DNA of 36,822 nucleotides, taken from positions 1 to 36,822 of the forward strand of contig JALOTE010000012.1 in NCBI GenBank assembly GCA_025458045.1, written 5' to 3'. The stretch is from Rhizobiaceae bacterium (lineage in GTDB: Bacteria > Pseudomonadota > Alphaproteobacteria > Rhizobiales > Rhizobiaceae). A model generated the notes under the pieces. The model had not been told where the DNA came from and searched no databases. It worked only from the letters and a program-made list of their open reading frames with translations. The translations under genes were made by a program, and so were the position numbers. This document shows positions 8,164-16,278 of the stretch, piece by piece. Positions within the stretch are counted from its first letter, which is position 1. Every line of letters begins with the position of its first letter.

Positions 8164-9021
8164 TCAACCGCCTGCTTTCGCCAGGGCGACACAATGGGCG
8201 GCGGCTTCATGGGCATGCACCGAGGCCGAACGGACCAGATGATCGAAGCGGCGCGCCATTTCCGCCACCGCATCGCGACTGTTCAGCACCAGATAGCGGT
8301 CTCCGAGATAGACCGCGGCGCGGCGCGTGCCGAACACGGTGAAGGGCGCCGAAAAGTGCCTCCGCGCATCAAACAGGAACAGGCGGAATGTCGGATAAAG
8401 CTCGTCGACCAATGCCGCCATATGCACCAATTGGCGGCGGCGCACCGGCTCGGCAAGGCCTTCCCACACGCCTGCGCCGCGGGCGAACAGGTCAAGCATT
8501 TGCAGCGGCATGCAGACTTCGGTGTCTGTTTCCGGGCGCCGGTTGTAGTCCACGCGGTCCCGCGTGCCGGAGATTTCGGTTTCAGCCCGCAAGCCGAAGC
8601 GCACCGCGTCAAAGGCCGCCACCTCCTCGGTGCGCAGCAGATCGGGCAAGGCCGCCGGGACATAGCGGATCTTGGTGCCGGCCGCCTCGGCATGCCATTG
8701 CGCCAGAGCGGGGTCATATCCGTCGGCGCTCGCCTGCTCGATTTCGAGCGCAGGCGACAGCGAAGCCGTCAGGGTTTCATCCTCGCTGAGGCCCATCAGC
8801 CAATCGAGGCTGACATCGTGGCGGCGCGCCAGCCGGATCAGCGTTTCGGCGCGCGGCAGCCGCGTCGCGCCCGGTGACAGCATTTGGCTCAGCGCGGAGC
8901 GATCGACGCCGATGCCGGCGGCCAATTGCGACAGGTTTTCGCCTGAGCGCGCGGTCAGCGTGGCGAGCCGCATGCGGAACATGTCGGCGACATCGCGCTT
9001 GTCCATTTTCGCTTTTTCCAT
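8164..9021 (-). CDS. XRE-family HTH transcriptional regulator with uncharacterised C-terminal domain
   Basis: 285 aa from the ATG at 9021; the ATG at 9006 (280 aa) is equally possible and has a slightly better purine stretch upstream. Residues about 15-75 form a Cro/CI-type helix-turn-helix (ENLSQLAAGIGVDRSALSQML, with ETLIRLARRHDVSLDWLMGL at its end). The remaining roughly 200 residues are not recognised as a named domain; they are rich in Arg and aromatic residues and end in a long helix (SASVHAHEAAAHCVALAKAGG). The gene is divergent from the desaturase gene across a 140-bp region with inverted repeats, so it probably regulates the desaturase/PhnD-like pair and itself. The effector is unknown; a membrane-lipid or phosphate-related signal would fit the neighbours but is speculative. 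Confidence 0.8.
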   Translation of the reverse strand: MEKAKMDKRDVADMFRMRLATLTARSGENLSQLAAGIGVDRSALSQMLSPGATRLPRAETLIRLARRHDVSLDWLMGLSEDETLTASLSPALEIEQASADGYDPALAQWHAEAAGTKIRYVPAALPDLLRTEEVAAFDAVRFGLRAETEISGTRDRVDYNRRPETDTEVCMPLQMLDLFARGAGVWEGLAEPVRRRQLVHMAALVDELYPTFRLFLFDARRHFSAPFTVFGTRRAAVYLGDRYLVLNSRDAVAEMARRFDHLVRSASVHAHEAAAHCVALAKAGG

Positions 9022-9161
9022 CGAGTTAGCGCCCGTATGTTGTGTTTTGTCACACATTGCGCTGCTTGCTGCACAAACACAATATTTACGACGCAAGTTC
9101 ACATTGATGCGGGACGGGCGAAGCGCCTAAACCGCAGGCAGTGCCAAGGGGTGACGACAAA
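9022..9161. promoter_or_regulatory. Divergent promoter/operator between the XRE regulator and the desaturase operon
   Basis: For the plus strand, TTGCGC (9057-9062) and CAATAT (9080-9085), 17 bp apart, form a candidate promoter. Around it TTGTGTTT (9040-9047) and AAACACAA (9075-9082) are exact inverted copies flanking the -35 and reaching into the spacer. A tighter dyad TGTGT-N6-ACACA (9041-9056) overlaps the left arm. These are good candidate XRE operators. AAGGGG at 9146-9151 is the ribosome binding site that decides the desaturase start at 9162. Confidence 0.45.
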
Positions 9162-10079
9162 ATGCGCATGGAATGGCCGACAGTCGCTATGATCGCGCTG
9201 TGCTATGGTGTGTTTGCCTTTGCCGGGCTGGTGGTCTGGCCCGAATTTCCGCTTCCCGCTCTGCTGATGATGGCGCTGAGCGCCGCCCTGCATTCATCCC
9301 TGCAACACGAAGTCCTGCACGGCCACCCGACGAACAAGGGCTGGCTGAACGAGATACTGGTTGCGGCAATGCCGTTGGCGCCGGCCTATCCCTACCGCCG
9401 GTTCAAGACATTGCACCTTCGCCATCACCATGATGAACGCCTCACCGATCCCTATGATGACCCGGAAAGCTATTACCTCGACGGCCGGACCTGGGCGGAG
9501 ATCAGCCCCGCCCTGCGCGGATTGCTGTCGTTCAACAATACCCTGATTGGCCGCATGGTGATCGGTCCCGCCTTGATGGTCACCGCTTTCATCGCCAGCG
9601 ACGTCCGGCTGATACTGGCTGGCGACCGTGCGGTTGCCCACGCCTGGCTGCTGCATGGCGCGGGACTGTGTGTCACCGCCACCGTACTGACATTCGGCTT
9701 CGGCATCCCGTTCTGGCTTTATGTCGCTGTGCCGGGCTATCTTGGCATGTCCGTGATCGCCATCCGCACCTTCTGCGAGCACCAGGCGGCTGGTGACCCT
9801 GATCACCGCACCATCATCGTCGAGCGTTCGCCCTTGTCGTGGATGTTCCTCAACAACAACCTGCATCTTGTCCATCACAAGCTGCCAACGCTGGCCTGGT
9901 ACAAGCTGCCGGCCGCGATGCGGGACAAGCGCGATGAGTGGATCGCGCTCAACAATGGCTATGTGTTCGGCGGCTACCTCGACATTTTCCGTCGCTATGG
10001 CCTGCGGCGCAAGGAACCGGTGGTACATCCGCACTATCCAGAGACAGAGCGGCGCTACGCCTCCCAACCGGCGGAATGA
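9162..10079 (+). CDS. Membrane fatty acid desaturase
   Basis: 305 aa integral membrane protein. The start at 9162 was chosen because AAGGGG lies 10 bp upstream; a GTG at 9141 is in frame but lacks a site. The three histidine clusters of membrane di-iron desaturases/hydroxylases are present: HEVLHGH (49-55), HLRHHH (85-90) and HLVHHKLP (235-242), plus CEHQA at 205-209. Hydrophobic segments lie near 8-26, 31-47, 129-148, 160-180 and 183-200. The enzyme would use O2 and electrons from a ferredoxin or cytochrome to introduce a double bond or hydroxyl into an acyl chain or similar lipid; the position is not predictable. Its last codons overlap the next start (ATGA), so the two products are translationally coupled. 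Confidence 0.85.
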   Translation: MRMEWPTVAMIALCYGVFAFAGLVVWPEFPLPALLMMALSAALHSSLQHEVLHGHPTNKGWLNEILVAAMPLAPAYPYRRFKTLHLRHHHDERLTDPYDDPESYYLDGRTWAEISPALRGLLSFNNTLIGRMVIGPALMVTAFIASDVRLILAGDRAVAHAWLLHGAGLCVTATVLTFGFGIPFWLYVAVPGYLGMSVIAIRTFCEHQAAGDPDHRTIIVERSPLSWMFLNNNLHLVHHKLPTLAWYKLPAAMRDKRDEWIALNNGYVFGGYLDIFRRYGLRRKEPVVHPHYPETERRYASQPAE

Positions 10080-10795
10080 TCGCCATCCTGCCCATGTATG
10101 ACTGGCCGGAAAGGCGCGCCGCCAATGGCGCGCTCTGGCGAAACATCCGCGACCGGCTTCGTGCCGACGGAATTGAAGCGCCTGATGCGCTGACAAGCCC
10201 CGGCGACCTGGTGTCCGCGTGGCTGTCCTCCGATCTATTGTTCGGCCAAACCTGCACCTTTCCGCTTGAAACTGCGCTCGCGGGCAAGGTCAGATACGTT
10301 GCCACGCCCTCCTACCCGGCGCCCGGATGCGAAAAGCCGGGGCATTACCGCAGCGCCATCATCATGCGCGGGGCGGGCGATGTGCCTGTGCCCCGCGATC
10401 CCGGGGCCACGCTGCCGGATTGGACGGCAGATGCGCGCTTTGCCCTGAACGGCTTCGACTCCATGTCAGGCTGGCATGGCTTGTTGCGGGATTGCGAAGC
10501 GGCCGGCCGCGCCATGCCCGCCCGCCATCTCGAAACCGGCAGTCACCGCGCCTCCATTGTCGCGGTCGCCGTAGGGCGCGCCGACCTTGCCGCCATTGAT
10601 TGCGTGTCATTCGCGCTGGCACGTGACCACGAGCCGACGGCGGCCCGGGTGCGCATCGCCGGCTGGACGGCGGAACGTCCCGGCCTGCCGCTGATCACGG
10701 CGCTTGGCACGCCCGGCCCCGTTCTTGCAGCGCTGCGGCGCGCGGCGGCGGCCGAAATGGATGCGGTTGTGCTGGCCCGCCCAACCGAGCGCTGA
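10076..10795 (+). CDS. PhnD-like phosphate/phosphonate-type substrate-binding protein, no signal peptide
   Basis: 239 aa starting at the ATG that overlaps the desaturase stop (ATGA). It resembles the short PhnD-related (PF12974) branch: the start LPMYDWPE (6-13), the segment GQTCTFPLE near 60, ATPSYPAPGCE near 80, and NGFDSMSGWHGL near 123, where PhnD proteins close over the oxyanion. There is no Sec signal or lipobox, so it should be cytoplasmic rather than a periplasmic transporter component, and no ABC permease or ATPase is nearby. A ligand-sensing or accessory role for the desaturase is conceivable, but its function is unknown. Confidence 0.75.
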   Translation: MIAILPMYDWPERRAANGALWRNIRDRLRADGIEAPDALTSPGDLVSAWLSSDLLFGQTCTFPLETALAGKVRYVATPSYPAPGCEKPGHYRSAIIMRGAGDVPVPRDPGATLPDWTADARFALNGFDSMSGWHGLLRDCEAAGRAMPARHLETGSHRASIVAVAVGRADLAAIDCVSFALARDHEPTAARVRIAGWTAERPGLPLITALGTPGPVLAALRRAAAAEMDAVVLARPTER

Positions 10796-10940
10796 ACGGG
10801 CAAGCGGCCTCTCAAGCCTTAACAACTCCCTCACGACATCGCTCAAACTGCGCGCCAAGGCATCAACCGGGCCTCAACACATGTCTGCTAGTGATGTGTG
10901 ATCGAAATGGATTCGATGCCCGCAAAGGCAGTGGAGTTGC

Positions 10941-12227
10941 ATGATGCGTCGTCAAACCCGTTCCTGGTTCACATTGACCAAACGTTTCGGCCAGTCCCGC
11001 GGGGGCCATGCCGCGATCATGTTCTCCATTCTCGCCTTTCCGCTGGTGCTGGCCGTCGGCTTCGCCCTCGATTTCGCGCAGGCCTCGAAATACAGAACCG
11101 AATTGCAGAATGTCGCCGACGCGGTGGCGCTCGCCGCCGTGCGCGGCCTGCCGACATCCGAGGCGCAGGGCCGGCTCGACGGCATGTCGCTTTATGACGC
11201 GCTGATGAACGACCTGCGCGCAGGCCTCGTCTCGGACAACATCACGATAACCTTCGAGAACACACCCGACTACAAAGCGATCGTCGAGATCACAGCGGAC
11301 GCCCGCATGAGCTTCGGCAACAGCATCAATCTCGGCACCGTGCGTTTCGAGGTGGATGCGTCCGCCGTGCTGGGCCGCCAGGGCACGGAAGTGGCGCTGG
11401 TGCTCGACCTTTCCGGCTCGATGACAACGACCCGGATGCGGGCGCTCGGGTCGGCCTTGTCCGTTTTCGACTCCGCGATCAACGCGTCGGCGGCCGCGCG
11501 TGACCGGCTGCGCATCGCGGCCATCCCCTTCGCGCAGAATGTCACGTTGCCCCTCTACGCTGCCGACTGGCTGTCACTGGCGAGCGAGAAGGCGGCTGCG
11601 ACCGCCGCCGGGCGCACATGCTTTGCATCGCAAGGGCGCACGCTCGACACGTCCATCACCTCCCCGTCCTCGCGCTCGTTCCAGATCGCGCCGAACTATG
11701 CGGCGCAATGCATGCCCGAACAGACTTTCGCGCTGACGCAGGACTTCGCGCAATTGCGCGCCATGGCTGCCGCCTATTCGAACCCGCCCGCATGGCGCCG
11801 TGACTGGCAGAATTCCCGCGGCACGTCATACTGGGGCACCAATCTCTATACCGGCGCCGCATGGGCCGCCCGTCTTCTCGACCCATCATGGGGCAATTAT
11901 CTGCCCGCCGGCTCGGCGGCTGAATCCCCCAACCGTGCCAACAAATTCGCCCTGATCATGACCGATGGCGCTCAGGATGAGATCCTTGGTGTGAGCCGGA
12001 CGCAAGCCGACCAGAACCTGATCGCCATCTGCAACCAGATGCGCACGCAAGGGATTTCGGTCTTCACGATCGGCTTCGCGGTGACCTCGGCAACGGAAAC
12101 ACTGCTGAAGCGCTGTGCCGACAATGACAACCAGTTTGTGAGGGCCGACAACGAAGCAGGTCTCATCTCCGCCTTCGAGCGGATCAGCCGCACCATCGGC
12201 GACAGCCGCGCCCGCCTGGTCTTCTGA
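10941..12227 (+). CDS. TadG-like pilus-assembly/vWA-domain protein
   Basis: 428 aa. Basic N-terminus, then a TadE/TadG-like segment with one membrane helix (residues 23-44, HAAIMFSILAFPLVLAVGFALDFA) and the typical QNVADAVALAA stretch just after it. A von Willebrand A domain begins near 150 with the MIDAS motif DLSGSM (156-161) and ends near 425. Such proteins are anchored in the inner membrane with the vWA domain outside and are linked to Flp/Tad pili or envelope functions. No other tad gene is in the window, so this is an orphan copy. GGAG just upstream of the tandem ATGATG supports the start; a terminator follows 28 bp after the stop. Confidence 0.82.
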   Translation: MMRRQTRSWFTLTKRFGQSRGGHAAIMFSILAFPLVLAVGFALDFAQASKYRTELQNVADAVALAAVRGLPTSEAQGRLDGMSLYDALMNDLRAGLVSDNITITFENTPDYKAIVEITADARMSFGNSINLGTVRFEVDASAVLGRQGTEVALVLDLSGSMTTTRMRALGSALSVFDSAINASAAARDRLRIAAIPFAQNVTLPLYAADWLSLASEKAAATAAGRTCFASQGRTLDTSITSPSSRSFQIAPNYAAQCMPEQTFALTQDFAQLRAMAAAYSNPPAWRRDWQNSRGTSYWGTNLYTGAAWAARLLDPSWGNYLPAGSAAESPNRANKFALIMTDGAQDEILGVSRTQADQNLIAICNQMRTQGISVFTIGFAVTSATETLLKRCADNDNQFVRADNEAGLISAFERISRTIGDSRARLVF

Positions 12228-12255
12228 TGCAGGCTCAAAACGGGCGACATGGTTG

Positions 12256-12279
12256 ACGGGCGGTTAATCCGCCCGTTTT
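12256..12279 (+). terminator. Rho-independent terminator after the TadG-like gene
   Basis: 8-bp stem ACGGGCGG / CCGCCCGT with a TTAAT loop, running into TTTT. It separates the TadG-like gene from the acyltransferase gene. Confidence 0.8.
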
Positions 12280-12370
12280 CCATTTGGCGAGGCTTTTCAC
12301 ACGACACGCTCCCGCTCTGTTACTGGTCGCACAAGGCGCGCATCCGGCGCGCCATGCCCGGGACCGGTCC

Positions 12371-13522
12371 ATGCAGCGGCGGACATTCGATGTTCTCGAC
12401 GGTTTGCGCGGTGTCGCCGCCATCGCCGTCGTGGAGCGCCACAAGACGGATTTCCTCACCGGCGGGCCCATGCCTGCCGGCTATCTCGCCGTTGACCTGT
12501 TTTTCATCCTCAGCGGATTCGTGCTGGCGCATGCCTATCTCGACAGGTTGACCGCCCCGCCCGGAACGGCGAGCCACATGGGCTTTCGCGGCTTCCTTGG
12601 CGCGCGCCTGATCCGGCTGGCGCCGCTCTATCTGCTGGCGCTGGTTGCAGCGGCCCTGATGCACGCCGCGGTCGACCTTTTGCACACAGCCGAAGCGACA
12701 AACCCGGCCTTGCTTGCCGCATCCTTTGTCGCAGGCGTGTTTCTGCTGCCGGTCCCTCCGGCGTGGTCGGTTCATCCAGGCTGGCTGTTTCCGCTCAATG
12801 AGCCATCATGGTCGCTGGCGTTCGAGATGGCGGTCAATCTGCTGTTTGCGGCCGCAATCCTGCTGATGAGGCCCCGCATCCTGATTGGCATCATCGCGGC
12901 CGCCTTTGTCTGGCTGGCATTCATTGCCTCACGCGCCGGTTCACTCGATGTCGGCTTTGACTGGAGTTCCGCCACGGGCGGCATCCCGCGCGTCGTCTTC
13001 GGGTTCTTCCTCGGTGTGCTGCTGCACCGCGCGTGGCGTTTGCATTTTGCCCGCATCGCACTGTCAGGCCCGCTGGCGACGGCCGCCGCTTGGCTGCTTG
13101 CTGCCACACTGGTGCTGACGATGCTTGCGCCTGTCGCCGCGGGATGGCGCGCATCCTATGAACTGGCCGTGGTCCTGCTGGTCTATCCAGCGCTGATCCT
13201 TGCGGGTGCGTGCCTTGCGCCGACGGGTCTCAGCCGCACCCTGCTTGTGCAACTGGGTGCCGCGTCATACGCGATCTATGTGCTGCACATGCCGCTGGCG
13301 CGGGCCTTCAATGCCCTGTTCCATTTTGCGGGAAGCGACGGCGCGGCCTATGCGCCGTGGACGGGCTTCGCCTTCATCGCGCTCCTTGTGGTCACATGCC
13401 TTGCGCTCGACCGCTGGTTTGACAGGCCGGTGCGCCGCTGGCTCACAGTCCGCTCCGCGGGAGCGCTCAAACCGGCATCTCATGGGCCCAAGGCGGATTG
13501 GCCCCGGCCCGTGACACGGTGA
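12371..13522 (+). CDS. Acyltransferase-3 family membrane protein (OafA/YrhL-like)
   Basis: 383 aa from the ATG at 12371, where family similarity starts (FDVLDGLRGVAAIAVVERHKTD). The Arg-His pair and the following YLAVDLFFILSGFVLAHAY are hallmarks of acyltransferase-3 proteins (PF01757), with about ten membrane helices after that. Members transfer acetyl or succinyl groups from the cytoplasmic to the outer face onto sugars of LPS, exopolysaccharide or glucans. No polysaccharide cluster is adjacent, so the acceptor is unknown. There is no strong ribosome binding site. The last 56 bp overlap the 3' end of the kinase gene on the other strand. Confidence 0.85.
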   Translation: MQRRTFDVLDGLRGVAAIAVVERHKTDFLTGGPMPAGYLAVDLFFILSGFVLAHAYLDRLTAPPGTASHMGFRGFLGARLIRLAPLYLLALVAAALMHAAVDLLHTAEATNPALLAASFVAGVFLLPVPPAWSVHPGWLFPLNEPSWSLAFEMAVNLLFAAAILLMRPRILIGIIAAAFVWLAFIASRAGSLDVGFDWSSATGGIPRVVFGFFLGVLLHRAWRLHFARIALSGPLATAAAWLLAATLVLTMLAPVAAGWRASYELAVVLLVYPALILAGACLAPTGLSRTLLVQLGAASYAIYVLHMPLARAFNALFHFAGSDGAAYAPWTGFAFIALLVVTCLALDRWFDRPVRRWLTVRSAGALKPASHGPKADWPRPVTR

Positions 13523-14393
13523 CTGCCGCTGCTGCCGCGCCGCGTTCCAGTGCGCTTGAAAGGTCCGCGTCCGACAGCGCGGCGACGGCCACCTTGGACA
13601 GATTGCCTTGCAGCCGCAGCGCATCGAGGAAACCGGCGTTGAACGTGTCACCAGCGCCAATCGTGTCGGCGACAGTGACGCGGCGTGCCGGAACGGACAC
13701 AGTGCCGCGCGCGGTATGAGCCGTGACGCCGTCGCCGCCCTTGGTGACGGTGACGACGCGCGTCGCGCCGGAAAGCCAGGACGCGATCAGCGCCTCCCCG
13801 TTGCCGCCATCGGCCAGCCACGCCAGGTCCTCATCCGACACCTTGACGATGTCGGCCTTGGCGATGAGGCGGGCCATGCGGGCGCGATGGGCCTCCGCAT
13901 CCGCGATGAAACCAGCGCGGATGTTCGGGTCAAGCGAGATCAGCCGACTGTCCGCCTCGCGCAGCAGAAGCGCCTCATAGGCCGATCCGCACGGCTCGAA
14001 AATCAGGCTGATCGCGCCGAAATGCAGCGCCGCAACCGACGGATGAAGCACAGGCAGATCAGCATCGGACAGCATGCGCCCCGCCGTGCCTTCATCGTAA
14101 AAGGTGTAGTGCGCGTTGCCATCGACGAGCTTGACGAAGGCCATGGTGGTCGGCCGCCGGGACGTGGCACAGAATTTGGCATCGACGCCGCTGGCCGCCA
14201 GCGTCTCGCGCAGCACGTCGCCGAACAGGTCGCTGGAGAGGCCGGTTAAGAAACCGGTCGGCGCGCCAAGCCGGCCGAGCGCGATCGCCGTGTTGAAGAC
14301 CGCGCCGCCGGCGAACGGCACATAGCCCGTCAGGCCGTCGGTTGTCTGGCGCGGAATCATGTCGATCAACGCCTCGCCGCAGCACAGGATCAT
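13467..14393 (-). CDS. PfkB-family carbohydrate kinase, probable fructokinase
   Basis: 308 aa; the start at 14393 has a strong GGGGAGGA about 7 bp upstream. Ribokinase/PfkB fold: N-terminal MILCCGEALIDMIP, the first PfkB signature GGAVFNTAIALGRLGAPTGF (about 29-48), and the second, DTIGAGDTFNAGFLDAL, whose GAGD motif holds the catalytic Asp and anion hole. It phosphorylates a sugar with ATP; the CGEALIDMIP start is common in bacterial fructokinases, so fructose is the best guess. It is convergent and overlapping with the acyltransferase gene and lies downstream of the Bcr/CflA gene, from which it is separated by a palindromic repeat. Confidence 0.85.
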   Translation of the reverse strand: MILCCGEALIDMIPRQTTDGLTGYVPFAGGAVFNTAIALGRLGAPTGFLTGLSSDLFGDVLRETLAASGVDAKFCATSRRPTTMAFVKLVDGNAHYTFYDEGTAGRMLSDADLPVLHPSVAALHFGAISLIFEPCGSAYEALLLREADSRLISLDPNIRAGFIADAEAHRARMARLIAKADIVKVSDEDLAWLADGGNGEALIASWLSGATRVVTVTKGGDGVTAHTARGTVSVPARRVTVADTIGAGDTFNAGFLDALRLQGNLSKVAVAALSDADLSSALERGAAAAAVTVSRAGANPPWAHEMPV

Positions 14394-14440
14394 CTCAGGT
14401 CCTCCCCAATTGTTCTGCCTAAAGCAGCGCAGATCCCTTG

Positions 14441-14522
14441 ATCCTGAGGTGCTTTCTCCTTCGCGCTTCGAGGCTCGCACGTGCTCGCACCTCAGCAAGA
14501 AGGGAAAAAGCCTCGAAGAACG
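14441..14522. repeat. REP/RIME-like palindromic intergenic repeat (type A)
   Basis: Mosaic palindrome between the exporter and kinase genes. Arm a TGAGGTGC (14445-14452), arm b CTTCGAGGC (14466-14474), arm a' GCACCTCA (14487-14494) and arm b' GCCTCGAAG (14510-14518) are interleaved. The same four arms recur at 32219-32306, and the a/b words recur inside ileS at 34644-34698. Confidence 0.8.
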
Positions 14523-14564
14523 CCCAGGCAACCGGAACGCGCACTCCAGTGTCGGTTTCTCGCG

Positions 14565-15773
14565 CTAGCGGATTTGCGTGCCGCTGTGAACATTTGTTTG
14601 CCGCCTTGACCAGATGACAGGCGGCAGGAGCGCGGCAGCGCACAAGGCAAACAAGGTTGCCGAAAACGCCAGAGGCGTGACCGGCAGGACATGCACCAGC
14701 GCCGAGACAAGCGCGCCTGCGCCCAGTTGCGCAACGCCCATCGACAGGGCGGCGGCAAAGCCGGCAATGCGCCCATGCGGGTCAAGCAGCAGGCTCGACG
14801 CATTGGCCATCACTACGAGGTAACTGGTGGCAAACAGGATGAGCAGCGCGCTGATCACCACCGCAGTATCGAACCCCGCAAGGCTGACAGCCAGCATCAG
14901 GCCGGAAGCGACGCACAGCACGATCGCGCCGCGCAACATGGAGCCCGCAGGGCCGACGGTTCCGATCAACCGCCGATTCATCAACTGCCCGGCAACTATG
15001 CCAAGTCCGTGCAGGGCAAAGAGCGCGGCAAAGGCAAAGCCTGTCACGCCATAGGCACTGGCATAGACAGCAGGCAGCATGGAGAGGATGAAGATCATCG
15101 TCGCCATGGCGACGGGACCATAGAGCAGAAAGAAGCGCGATTGCGGATGCACCATGATCGCGCGAACTGAGGCGCCGATTCCGGCGCGCGAAATTTCGGT
15201 CCTGGAGGTGCTTGTCTCGCCGACGAACACCAGCGCCGCCAGTAAAAGTGCGGCGAGCGCGCCCAAACCCATAAACAGCGCACGCCAGCCAAAAAACGCG
15301 ATAAGCCCGACGCCCAGAAACGGCGCGACAATCGGCCCGATGGCGAAGACCGCGGTCGCCAACGCCATGTTCGAGGCGAGCGCGTTGCCTGTCGAAACGT
15401 CGCGGATCATGGCCCGCGCCGACACCGTCGCCGCCGCACCGCCAAAGCCCTGCAGCAACCGCGCGGCAATCAACGCTTCCCCATTCGGGGCGGCGAACGC
15501 GGCAAGCGCGCCAGTGAGATAGATGACGAGCCCGGCTGCAATCGCGGGCATGCGGCCAAAACGGTCGGAGAGGACGCCCCACACGAATTGCCCGAGGCCA
15601 AGCCCAAGGATGTAGAGCGAGATCGTCAATTGGACGGTCGCGACCGGTGCCGCGAGGTCATCGGCCATTTGCGGGATGGCGGGCAGCGTGATGTCGATGG
15701 AGAAGGCCGACAGCGAACTGAGCAGGCCCGCATAGAGCACGATCTGTCGTTCGCGGGTGAATGGCGTTCTCAT
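14565..15773 (-). CDS. Bcr/CflA-type MFS drug exporter
   Basis: 402 aa with 12 predicted membrane helices. The start FSIDITLPAIPQMADDL in and after TM1, the loop motif WGVLSDRFGRMP (major facilitator motif A) after TM2, and RLLQGFGGAAATVSARAMIRD (motif C region) are typical of the Bcr/CflA subfamily, which exports bicyclomycin, sulfonamides or chloramphenicol-like compounds by proton antiport. The natural substrate may differ. It is divergent from the TIGR01244-type gene (95 bp apart) and followed by the kinase gene on the same strand. Confidence 0.88.
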   Translation of the reverse strand: MRTPFTRERQIVLYAGLLSSLSAFSIDITLPAIPQMADDLAAPVATVQLTISLYILGLGLGQFVWGVLSDRFGRMPAIAAGLVIYLTGALAAFAAPNGEALIAARLLQGFGGAAATVSARAMIRDVSTGNALASNMALATAVFAIGPIVAPFLGVGLIAFFGWRALFMGLGALAALLLAALVFVGETSTSRTEISRAGIGASVRAIMVHPQSRFFLLYGPVAMATMIFILSMLPAVYASAYGVTGFAFAALFALHGLGIVAGQLMNRRLIGTVGPAGSMLRGAIVLCVASGLMLAVSLAGFDTAVVISALLILFATSYLVVMANASSLLLDPHGRIAGFAAALSMGVAQLGAGALVSALVHVLPVTPLAFSATLFALCAAALLPPVIWSRRQTNVHSGTQIR

Positions 15774-15868
15774 GGCGCTGGCATATCCGCCGCAAGGCCA
15801 TCTGGCAAACGGCGCACCAAGGCCCTAATCATCGGTGTGCTTTTGTGTTTGAGTGGGGACAACGGGAC

Positions 15869-16216
15869 GTGGACATCAAACAGATTGCCGCCGATGTGGC
15901 GGTTTCGGGCCAGATCGACGCAAGCGATGTCGCGGCGTTGGCGAAGTCCGGCTACAAATCCATCATTTGCAACCGGCCGGAAGGGGAATCGGCGGAGCAG
16001 ACGTCATCGGATGACATTCTTGCCGCCGCCGCAGCCGCGGGCCTTGAGTTCCGCTTCATTCCGGTTTCGGCCATGACGGGGATCACGCCGGAAAACCTGC
16101 AAGGCACCATCGACGCGCTGGAGGAATTGCCGCGCCCGATCCTCGCCTATTGCCGCTCGGGCGCGCGGTCGGCCAACCTTTATCAGGCCGCGGTGATGCG
16201 CGGCGCACGGCCGTAG
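15869..16216 (+). CDS. TIGR01244/DUF442 family protein (PTP-like fold; sulfurtransferase/phosphatase-like)
   Basis: 115 aa starting at GTG 15869 (VDIKQIAADVAVSGQI), the usual beginning of this family. It has a protein-tyrosine-phosphatase-like fold with the active-site loop YCRSGARSANLY, a C-x4-x-R P-loop (Cys near 97). The same domain is fused to the metallo-beta-lactamase-like persulfide dioxygenase in Blh/BigR-regulated proteins involved in sulfide detoxification; here it stands alone. No start other than GTG gives a family-like N-terminus. It ends 62 bp before mutL and may be co-transcribed with it. Confidence 0.8.
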   Translation: MDIKQIAADVAVSGQIDASDVAALAKSGYKSIICNRPEGESAEQTSSDDILAAAAAAGLEFRFIPVSAMTGITPENLQGTIDALEELPRPILAYCRSGARSANLYQAAVMRGARP

Positions 16217-16278
16217 GGCGGGGCGGATCATCAGCCCGCATCTTCTGCCAGCCCTCCGCATCCCCTATATCCAGCGGC

